The translations under genes were made by a program, and so were the position numbers. Positions 58,084 through 64,000 of a stretch of 64,000 nt of DNA are shown in pieces. The notes under the pieces are model-generated. The model did no database searches. It was not told where the DNA came from and saw nothing but the letters and a program-made list of their open reading frames with translations. Each line of letters begins with the position of its first letter. Position 1 is the stretch's first letter. The DNA lies in the NCBI GenBank assembly GCA_963699225.1, contig OY969423.1, positions 2,232,001 through 2,296,000 on the forward strand, written 5' to 3'. The stretch comes from VRUE01 sp963699225. GTDB lineage: Bacteria; Actinomycetota; Thermoleophilia; Solirubrobacterales; 70-9.

Positions 58084-59232
58084 TCATCCGTCGCTTTGAC
58101 CGTCGAGATATGCGTCGAGCAGGGCTGCACCTTCGGCCTCGGAGCCGGGCATTAGATGTCCGTAGAGATCGAAGGTCACGGTGATCGAGGCGTGGCCCAT
58201 GAAGGAGGACAGCGCCTTCGCGTTGACACCGGCAGCGATCATGAAAGAGGCGTAGGTGTGGCGTGCCTGGTGGAGGCGCAGGCGGTCGCGGATGCCGGCG
58301 TGGTGCCAGGCGCTATCGGCGTGGCGGTAGAGGCGCTCGGGTTGGAATGGTGTCTTGTCGTCGGCGGGAAAGACCAGCGTTTCGCTTGAGGGATCAGGCT
58401 TGCCCTGCCGTAGGCCGTGCAGTTGCTCTCTGAGAATGTTCGGGACCGGCACCCTTCGCCGTGATCGCCTGGTCTTTGGCTCGACTGGTCCCTCCTTAGG
58501 GTCCCAAGACTCGCGCACCTCGATCACATTCCGCGACAAGTCCACGGCGCTCCAGCGAAGCGCGCGCAACTCGCCGGATCTCAGTCCTGCGTAGAGCGCC
58601 GTCGCCCAAATCGCTCGGTCACCTTCTGGCAGGGCCGCGAGCAGCCTCGCGGCGGTGGACGGCGACACGATTTCGACCTCGCGGCGCTCGGGAACCGGCA
58701 GTTCGAGGTCGCGGGTGGGATTGACCGGCACCCCTTCGCGGGCACGGGCGCGGCGATAGATCGCCTGCAGTGGTCGGAGCGAGTTACGCACGGTTGAAGC
58801 CGCGTGCCCTTCGGCTTGCCATTGGTCAACGAGAACCTGAAGATCCGACGTGGTGAGCGCGGCGACCTTGACATGCCCCACCGCCGGGACGATTCGGTCG
58901 ATGAAGCTCTGCCGGTAGCCGCGCAGGCTGGAGGGCTTGAACGGACGCCCGGAGCGGTTGCGGATCTCGCCCCGTTCGGCACCCGCAAGCCATGCCTCGC
59001 CGGCTTCTCGAATCGTTCGGCTTCCCGGTGCCCGGAGGCTTCCCCGGTCAAGCGAACGCTTGGTATCCGCCCGCCACGACCTCGCTTCTGCCTCGCGCCG
59101 AAAGGTCTTGTAGAGCTTCTTGCCGTCTCGCTCCGAATAGACGGAAGCCTCGTAGCCGCCATCGCATCGGCAGGCACCGCCGGTTCGCGCCGGACACCTC
59201 TTTGTGTGGCGCTTGCGGATGCCCTCGGCCAT
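58084..59232 (-). CDS. int: tyrosine recombinase/integrase
   Basis: A 382-aa protein from ATG 59232 (TGATG overlap with the XRE gene). An N-terminal arm-binding domain (YEASVYSERDGKKLYKTFRREAEARSW), a SAM-like core-binding domain, and the catalytic domain with Arg in ALYAGLRSGELRALRW, His-x-x-Arg in LHQARHTYASF, His in FMGHASITVTFDLYGHL and the nucleophile Tyr are all present. It should catalyse integration at tRNA-Ser(UGA), whose 3' half is duplicated at 52.6 kb. Cargo of about 5.4 kb lies between the gene and that site. Confidence 0.95.
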   Translation of the reverse strand: MAEGIRKRHTKRCPARTGGACRCDGGYEASVYSERDGKKLYKTFRREAEARSWRADTKRSLDRGSLRAPGSRTIREAGEAWLAGAERGEIRNRSGRPFKPSSLRGYRQSFIDRIVPAVGHVKVAALTTSDLQVLVDQWQAEGHAASTVRNSLRPLQAIYRRARAREGVPVNPTRDLELPVPERREVEIVSPSTAARLLAALPEGDRAIWATALYAGLRSGELRALRWSAVDLSRNVIEVRESWDPKEGPVEPKTRRSRRRVPVPNILREQLHGLRQGKPDPSSETLVFPADDKTPFQPERLYRHADSAWHHAGIRDRLRLHQARHTYASFMIAAGVNAKALSSFMGHASITVTFDLYGHLMPGSEAEGAALLDAYLDGQSDG

Positions 59233-59498
59233 CAGCCCTCGTCCCGCTCGACGAACCCACCGGGTCGATAGTTGCCGGGGGTCCAGGAAATCCCAACGAG
59301 CAGATCGTCGGCGGTGAGTTCGAGCCCGTCTCTAATCTTGACCAGCGTGTCGATTCGGGGAATGCGCAAACCCCGCTCAAGTTGGCTGATCTCTGTCCGA
59401 TGCACCGACGCGAGGTAGCCCAACTCCTCTTGAGAAATATTGGCCCGCTTGCGGCAGCAGACGAGGTTGTCTCCGAAGCGGCCTGCTACATCGATCAT
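59232..59498 (-). CDS. XRE-family regulator, conserved element type
   Basis: 88 aa. NLVCCRKRANISQEELGYLASVHRTEISQLERGLRIPRIDTLVKIRDGLEL is a Cro/CI HTH, followed by LLVGISWTPG; homologous to the regulator at 44702-45061 over about 70 residues. It overlaps the 117-aa gene (ATGA) and the integrase gene (TGATG), so regulator and integrase are made from one message. Confidence 0.9.
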   Translation of the reverse strand: MIDVAGRFGDNLVCCRKRANISQEELGYLASVHRTEISQLERGLRIPRIDTLVKIRDGLELTADDLLVGISWTPGNYRPGGFVERDEG

Positions 59499-59848
59499 CG
59501 GCCCTCGCCTCCCTTGAGCTGGTCGAGAAGGCCGTTCAGGGCCTCGTGCTCAGCGACGACCCGCTTGTACTCGTTGCTCCGATCAATGACTCCGGCCAAG
59601 TCCCCGACCACATCGCGTACGTCGTGGTCGGGGACGATCACCAGCTCGTCCAGCGCGGTGAGCAGCCGGCCGTAGGCGGCGTGTTCGCGATGTAGCCGCT
59701 TGGGGTCGACCTGGTCGGGGAATTCGTCCAGCTCGTCACTGATGCCGCCGCGGGCCTTCTCGAAGACGCCGCGAAGGAAGCGAACGTGATCGACGGGGAG
59801 ATCGAGGGCTACGGCAGCGCCGCGACCCTTAGGGTTCTGGTCAGCCAT
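59495..59848 (-). CDS. 117-aa conserved element protein
   Basis: 117 aa from ATG 59848; the frame is open far upstream but the conserved leader ends here. It is the homologue of the protein at 44103-44456, identical in length, start context and end (EHEALNGLLDQLKGGEG). Mostly helical, acidic, no known domain. It heads the 117-aa/XRE/integrase operon. The pairing with an XRE regulator in two unrelated elements suggests a joint function in control of excision or transfer. Confidence 0.78.
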   Translation of the reverse strand: MADQNPKGRGAAVALDLPVDHVRFLRGVFEKARGGISDELDEFPDQVDPKRLHREHAAYGRLLTALDELVIVPDHDVRDVVGDLAGVIDRSNEYKRVVAEHEALNGLLDQLKGGEGR

Positions 59849-59940
59849 GAGGAGCGTGTTCTCCTTGTGGTCAGCCCCCCGGTTGGCGTTAGCGCGCCGC
59901 CGGGGGGCGCTTTTGTACGAACGTTCGCTAGCGTAGCAAG
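59849..59940 (-). promoter_or_regulatory. conserved promoter-leader of the 117-aa gene (element 2)
   Basis: On the minus strand: CTTGCTACGCT (59940-59930), ACAAAAGCG about 13 bases later (59916-59908), a strong hairpin of GCCCCCCGG with CCGGGGGGC, then CACAAGGAGAACACGC and ATG. AGGAG and CTCCT can pair before the ATG. The order and most bases equal the leader at 44011-44102, while the hairpin stems differ in sequence but not in position. Confidence 0.72.
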
Positions 59941-59969
59941 GACCGTAGGGTCTACCCCCTACGGCGGTC

Positions 59970-60191
59970 TTATTCTTCGCGCAGGATTTCTCTGACTCGG
60001 GTCCAGTGCATGTCTGCCTCCTCGCCGATGTCTCGCAGCGACAGGCCGGCTTTCTGCGCCCGCTCGAAGCTTTCACGTCGCTTTGCTCGCGACTTTGTGC
60101 GTGCCTCGCGTAGCTGCTCCTGCTCGCGCTCGAAGTCAGATTGCGCGCGCCGCACTGCTCGGCGTGCCTTCTGTTCAGCAGTGTCAGCCAT
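59970..60191 (-). CDS. 73-aa coiled-coil protein with C-terminal HTH
   Basis: From ATG 60191. A charged helix (AEQKARRAVRRAQSDFEREQEQLREARTKSRAKRRESFERAQKAG) is followed by LSLRDIGEEADMHWTRVREIL, which looks like a sigma-4/HTH recognition unit. Longer frames upstream are not supported. It ends 30 bases before the promoter of the 117-aa operon. Possibly a small DNA-binding accessory protein. Confidence 0.6.
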   Translation of the reverse strand: MADTAEQKARRAVRRAQSDFEREQEQLREARTKSRAKRRESFERAQKAGLSLRDIGEEADMHWTRVREILREE

Positions 60192-60255
60192 GCCGGGCAG
60201 CCTAGAAGTTCCTTGGAGGCGTGGGGGACCAAGCCGTTCCATCGCCGCGCTCTGT

Positions 60256-60468
60256 TCATGCGGACTCACCAAGGACCCGGCTCGCATTTTCGATGGTCCA
60301 GCGCTCCAGCTCGGCAACGGGCACCAGGCGCTTGCGCCCGCGGCGGATCAGTCGAAGCTCAGGCGCGACATTGGCATCGAAGAAGTCCGGGCCGACCCCG
60401 ATGGCGGCAGCGGCCTCAGCCGGCGTTAGGGCGATGCGGGGGATCGATGTCGTGAGCTTCTTCGCCAT
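60256..60468 (-). CDS. excisionase-like MerR-type HTH protein
   Basis: 70 aa from ATG 60468. IALTPAEAAAAIGVGPDFFDANVAPELRLIRRGRKRLVPVAELERWTIENA is the winged HTH_17/excisionase pattern (AAxxLGVxxxxxxxxVxxxLxxxRxGRxxxxxxxxLxxWL). It probably serves as the directionality factor for the integrase, or as a repressor of the relaxase region. Confidence 0.75.
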   Translation of the reverse strand: MAKKLTTSIPRIALTPAEAAAAIGVGPDFFDANVAPELRLIRRGRKRLVPVAELERWTIENASRVLGESA

Positions 60469-60562
60469 CTCTATCCCTATGTCAAAAGTGAGCCGCGCAT
60501 CTGTCGGTTGTCTGAGTCCGGCGCGAGGCTCCTAGCGCCCCCGCGAGTTGGCGAATCGGATC

Positions 60563-60834
60563 GGGCCTCATGTCCTTTAGGTCAATTCGAGACCCCCATT
60601 TGATCCACCGGTTTCCCGGGCGCACCCCCTGTCCAGGGCTGGCGGCCGTTGTATCGCTGCGTTGCCTCATACCTATGTCGTCCAACGGGGGAGGCCATTT
60701 GCGCCACCAATTGGTCCCGCCGTCCAGTGCCGCCAGCTTCATCGCCAATGACCGCCTGCGGGGTCTTTGCTTTCGTCTCACGGCCTGTAGGTGCCATCTG
60801 GGCTGCGCTTGATCCACTTCTTTTGAAGCCGGGC
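60563..60834 (-). repeat. left arm of a large diverged inverted repeat
   Basis: Read on the minus strand from 60834: GGCTTCAAAAGAAGTGGATC, then a segment with AATTGGTGGCGCA and TAGGTATGAG, then GTGGATCAAAT, TTGACCTA and ACATGAG. The same order occurs on the plus strand at 61302-61497. This copy carries about 70 extra bases in the middle. Confidence 0.7.
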
Positions 60835-60899
60835 GGCAAGGGCACGCGCTCCAGGCGATCCAGGGGCGGCGAAGAACTGCAAAAGATGATCGGCGGCGC

Positions 60900-61080
60900 T
60901 GCCGCGCCGCCGAGAGAACAAGCGGAAGACAGCCAGGCAGAGGTAGCCAGACCATCAGATAGAGCCATAGACCCAGCCAGTCAGACCCACACACAGACAG
61001 CCAGGACCCAGAGCCATAGGAAGGCAGACCAGCCAGTCAGAGGCAGGCAGACAGCCACCTACGGCCAGCACCACCACGGC
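60900..61080 (+). repeat. T-poor tract of CAG-type short repeats
   Basis: The plus strand is almost devoid of T and built from recurring ACAGCCA, CAGACAGCCA and CCAGCCAGTCAGA units (the last at about 60976 and 61029). Strand-biased repeats beside a relaxase gene are typical of transfer or replication origins. Confidence 0.6.
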
Positions 61081-61301
61081 AACAGCCACAGCCCTTACGC
61101 CACATCAGTTCGCTGACGCGGACTGACGGGCGACGCCGCCGCAGGCACCGGACCGGCCGGGCCCAGCGGCACGGGGCGGCGGCCCGACAAAACGCTCCAA
61201 CAGCAGCGCCTCGCCCTCCGGGCTCGCTCAAAGGCGCGGAGCGCCTGGCATCCGCGCCGACGAGGACGCGACTGAAAGAAGCCGGGGCACTGGGCCTCCG
61301 C

Positions 61302-61497
61302 GCCCGACTTCAAAGAAGTGGATCAAGCGCGGACGCGACGGCACCCAGGGGCATGAACGAATTGGTGGCGCACCGGGACGCCCTCCTTGGACAACTAGGT
61401 ATGAGCGATGCGGCGCCCGGCAGGTCCCCTCAGCAGGAGCGAGAGGGAGACCAGTGGATCAAATCGGGGTCGCGACTTGACCTAGAAGGCATGAGCC
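61302..61497 (+). repeat. right arm of the large diverged inverted repeat
   Basis: GACTTCAAAGAAGTGGATC, AATTGGTGGCGCA, CTAGGTATGAG, GTGGATCAAAT and TTGACCTA occur in the same order as in the minus-strand copy at 60834-60563. Within each arm the word GTGGATCAA occurs twice, near the beginning and near the end. The arm ends 61 bases before the relaxase ATG. Confidence 0.7.
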
Positions 61498-61558
61498 TTG
61501 GTGCGTCCCCCCGACGAAGAGGCCGACAGATCGGTCTCGCGGATTTGACATAGGCCCG

Positions 61559-64000
61559 ATGCTCAGCATTGGAAAGCTCGGGAAAGGCCAGGAGGGCTAC
61601 TACCTCTCCAAGGTCGCCGAAGGCGAGGAGGACTATTACTCCGGCGAGGGCGAGGAGTCGGGGCAGTGGCTTGGGGACGCCGTCGCCGAGCTCGGTCTCT
61701 CCGGCGCGGTCGAGGCTGACCAGCTCGTCGCGATGCTGACCGGCATCAACCCGGCCACCGGGGAGCCGCTTGGCCTGCGTGCCGGCCCCTCGGTCCCCGG
61801 CTTCGATCTGACCTTCTCGGCTCCCAAGTCGGTCTCCCTGACTTGGGCGCTCGGTGATGCCAAGACAGCCGCCGAGGTCAAGGCCGCGCACCTGCGCTCG
61901 GTCGAATCAGCCCTCGACTACATGCAGGCCCACGCCTGCCTGACGCGGCGCGGCGACGGCAACGGCGGCATGGCCTTTGTGCAGGGCAGCGGCTTCCTTG
62001 CCGCCGGCTACGTGCATCGCTCCTCGCGAAACGGCGACCCGCAGCTGCATACCCATGTGCTGGTAGCCAATGCGACCCAGGGGCCGGACGGCAAGTGGAC
62101 CCGGCTCTACCACCCGGCGATCTTCGAGCACGCGACCACCGCCAGCTACATCTATGAGGCAAACCTGCGCCACGAGCTGACCCATCGCCTCGGGATCGAG
62201 TGGCAGGAGGTCCGCAAGGGCATCGCGGAGATCAAGGGCTTCGAGGATGCGTGGCTGAAAGCGTTCTCCACTCGCCGCGCGGAAATACTCGAGGCGGCGG
62301 GGGCGGATGCCTCCGCCCGCGCCCGTCAGGTCGCGACGCTCGCGACGCGCAAGGCGAAGGAGGAGCTTGAGCTTGGCGACCTGCGCCAGCGTTGGCAGGC
62401 CAAAGCCGAGGAGATCGGTCTTGACCGCGAGGCGATCACGCTGACGATGGGCCGGGAGGTCGAGCGTGCCCGCGAGCCGACCTTGGCGCAACTGGACCGC
62501 GAGGTGACGGCCCACGTCTCTCACTTCGACCGCCGCGACGCGATCCAGGCGGTCGCCAACCTGCTCCCCAACGGAGCGCCAGCGCATGAGGTCGAGAGCG
62601 CCGCCGATGCCTTCCTCTCCTCAGAGTCCGTAGTCAGGGTTGCCGAGACCCCGAAAGGGCTTCGCTTCACGACCACTCGCATCTGGGCGCTTGAGCGCCA
62701 GGCGCTTGAAATCGCACAGCGGATGGCTCGGGAAGCGCGCGGGGAGGCGGGCGAGCTTGCCGCCAAGCGGGTGATCGGGGAGCGGCCGACGCTGAAGGAC
62801 GACCAGCGCGAGATGGTCTATCGCCTACTGGCGGTTCGCGAGGGCATCGTCGTGGTGATCGGGGAGGCGGGGACCGGCAAGAGCTTCGCCACGGTCGCCG
62901 CAGCAGAAGGCTGGGCGCAGGCGGGCTTTGAGTTGCGGGCGGTGGCGCCGACGTGGAGGGCGGCCAACGTCCTTCGCGCCGAGGGGCTTGAGGCGACGAG
63001 CGTTGCGAGCTTCCTTCACGACTTCGACCGCCACGAGGTTCATCTCTCTCCGCGTACGGTCCTCTTGGTCGACGAGGCTTCGATGGTCGGCTCAGAGCAA
63101 CTGGCCCGCCTGATCTCCCATGCGGATGAGCAAGGCGCAAAGCTGGTCCTGATCGGAGACCCCGAGCAGCTTGGCTCAATCGAGGCGGGCGGCCTGTTCT
63201 CCGCAATCGCGCAGAGAACCGATCCCGTCCACCTGCACGAAGTGATCCGCCACCTCCACGAGGTCGATCGCGACGCGGCGAAGCTGATCCGCGAAGGTCG
63301 CGCGCAAGAGGCGTTGAGCCTCTACCAAGAGGCCGAGCGGGTCACGGTCAAGGAGACCCCCGAGCTGCAACGAGCGGCGATGGTCGGGGACTGGTGGACC
63401 TCGTTCTCTCAGGGCGAGGACGCGCTGATGGTGGCGAAGCGAAACTCAGAGGTCGAGAGGCTGAACGCCACGGCGCGCGAGGTGTTGAAGTCTGAAGACA
63501 GGCTTGGAGCAGAGGAGATCGAGGTCGGCGGCCAGGTCTTCGCCGCCGGCGATCAGGTCATCACCCGCGTCAACGACCGTCGCGCCGACGTCTTCAACCG
63601 CGAGCGCTGGGAGGTCGCCCAGGTGGACGCCGAGCGCGGGCGGATCGTCCTCGACGGAATCGACCAGGCGCGGCGGGTGGAGGTCGGCCGCGACTACCTG
63701 GACCGCACCACCTTGGGCGGCGAGGCTCCGGCGCTGCAACACGCCTACGCCGTCACCACCTACTGCGCCCAGGGCACCACCGTCGACCGCGCCTACGTCA
63801 TGGTCGACCCCTCGATGGACAAGCAGGAGGCCTACGTCGCCTCCTCGCGTACCCGTGAGCAGACCTACCTTTACGCGACCCCGGAGATCCAGGTCGAGCG
63901 CAACGAGTTCGCCCCGGCCGCTCCCGAGCGTGACCCCATCGCCCACATCGCGGAAGCGGTGGGACGTGACCGCGCTCAGACCGCCGCCCACGACGAGGCA
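61559..64000 (+). CDS. MobF/TrwC-type conjugative relaxase-helicase, 3' end missing
   Basis: 814 codons from ATG 61559 to the window edge, still open. MLSIGKLGKGQEGYYLSK has the double-Tyr region that attacks the nic site; FDLTFSAPKSVSLTWAL and the His triad H153, H164, H166 in HRSSRNGDPQLHTHV form the metal site of TrwC relaxases. The RecD-like helicase follows with Walker A VVIGEAGTGKSFATV (about 433-447), Walker B VLLVDEASMV (about 503-510), and LIGDPEQLGSIEAGG. It nicks and unwinds DNA for conjugation. It shows that the element is conjugative or mobilisable. Confidence 0.95.
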   Translation, partial: MLSIGKLGKGQEGYYLSKVAEGEEDYYSGEGEESGQWLGDAVAELGLSGAVEADQLVAMLTGINPATGEPLGLRAGPSVPGFDLTFSAPKSVSLTWALGDAKTAAEVKAAHLRSVESALDYMQAHACLTRRGDGNGGMAFVQGSGFLAAGYVHRSSRNGDPQLHTHVLVANATQGPDGKWTRLYHPAIFEHATTASYIYEANLRHELTHRLGIEWQEVRKGIAEIKGFEDAWLKAFSTRRAEILEAAGADASARARQVATLATRKAKEELELGDLRQRWQAKAEEIGLDREAITLTMGREVERAREPTLAQLDREVTAHVSHFDRRDAIQAVANLLPNGAPAHEVESAADAFLSSESVVRVAETPKGLRFTTTRIWALERQALEIAQRMAREARGEAGELAAKRVIGERPTLKDDQREMVYRLLAVREGIVVVIGEAGTGKSFATVAAAEGWAQAGFELRAVAPTWRAANVLRAEGLEATSVASFLHDFDRHEVHLSPRTVLLVDEASMVGSEQLARLISHADEQGAKLVLIGDPEQLGSIEAGGLFSAIAQRTDPVHLHEVIRHLHEVDRDAAKLIREGRAQEALSLYQEAERVTVKETPELQRAAMVGDWWTSFSQGEDALMVAKRNSEVERLNATAREVLKSEDRLGAEEIEVGGQVFAAGDQVITRVNDRRADVFNRERWEVAQVDAERGRIVLDGIDQARRVEVGRDYLDRTTLGGEAPALQHAYAVTTYCAQGTTVDRAYVMVDPSMDKQEAYVASSRTREQTYLYATPEIQVERNEFAPAAPERDPIAHIAEAVGRDRAQTAAHDEA

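Larger units (their letters stand above)
60469..61558. other. 1.1-kb non-coding region before the relaxase, candidate origin of transfer
   Basis: No gene is supported. Two diverged copies of one sequence lie in opposite orientation (60563-60834 on the minus strand, 61302-61497 on the plus strand) around a 467-bp core that includes a T-poor tract of short repeats (60900-61080) and GC-rich hairpins (61130-61290). Open frames here are random: the two copies are shifted in frame relative to each other. Confidence 0.55.

Noticed and set aside
60649..61116. 155-aa plus-strand open frame
   Set aside because: It runs through one arm of the inverted repeat and the T-poor tract, giving a Gln/Thr/Ser/His-rich low-complexity product; no ribosome site or homology.
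61353..61553. 66-aa plus-strand open frame in the right arm
   Set aside because: The other copy of this sequence (60563-60834) has single-base indels that break the frame, so coding selection is not supported.

Overview
The window is high-GC, densely packed DNA with many start/stop overlaps (ATGA, TGATG) and several genes whose -10-like TANNNT lies only 6-10 bases before the start codon, a pattern typical of leaderless actinobacterial transcripts. The gene content (long-type RmlA, Mrp lacking the CxxC motif, secreted repeat proteins, replication-relaxation protein, MobF relaxase) suggests a chromosome of a Thermoleophilia/Solirubrobacterales-like actinobacterium. The taxon is inferred; no rRNA gene is present.

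1-25 kb is a cell-surface polysaccharide locus. It holds dTDP-rhamnose synthesis (rmlA, rmlD, rmlB, rmlC), GDP-fucose synthesis (gmd, fcl), five family-2 glycosyltransferases, two FkbM methyltransferases and one further methyltransferase, two Wzx-type flippases, two Wzy/ligase-type polytopic proteins, a polyprenyl-phosphate sugar transferase that would start the chain, a cell-wall-anchored low-complexity protein and a secreted glycoside hydrolase. An AbiEi/AbiEii toxin-antitoxin pair, the toxin apparently fused to a WYL-like domain, sits inside it.

25-40 kb is mostly core: an Lhr-family helicase (with a 71-bp palindromic element in frame), a Crp/Fnr regulator, an RTX-like repeat protein, an ASCH protein, a SRPBCC protein, groES-groEL behind a CIRCE element, a second secreted glycosidase-like protein, an NAD(P)-binding epimerase-like protein, a subtilase with a PASTA-like tail, and a 7Fe ferredoxin.

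40.3-46.2 kb is a first integrated element. Its large serine recombinase overlaps the 3' end of the ferredoxin gene. It also carries a replication-relaxation protein, XRE regulators, a 117-aa protein with a conserved leader, and a type-II lumazine synthase as apparent cargo. 46.2-52.6 kb returns to chromosome: a winged-helix regulator, Mrp ATPase, a large secreted protein, cyclophilin, a K+-channel-like protein and an O-methyltransferase.

From 52.6 kb to the right edge lies a second, conjugative-type element. It begins with a duplicated 3' half of a tRNA-Ser(UGA), then a 1323-aa protein (N-terminal HTH, nuclease-like region, long helical region; a defence candidate) behind a compact divergent promoter/operator, a three-gene toxin-antitoxin-like cassette, a tyrosine integrase, the same 117-aa/XRE cassette as the first element, an excisionase-like protein, a large diverged inverted repeat around a T-poor repeat tract (candidate oriT), and a MobF relaxase cut by the window edge. 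The two elements use different recombinase families but share promoter, hairpin leader and regulatory cassette, which is the most striking relationship in the window.
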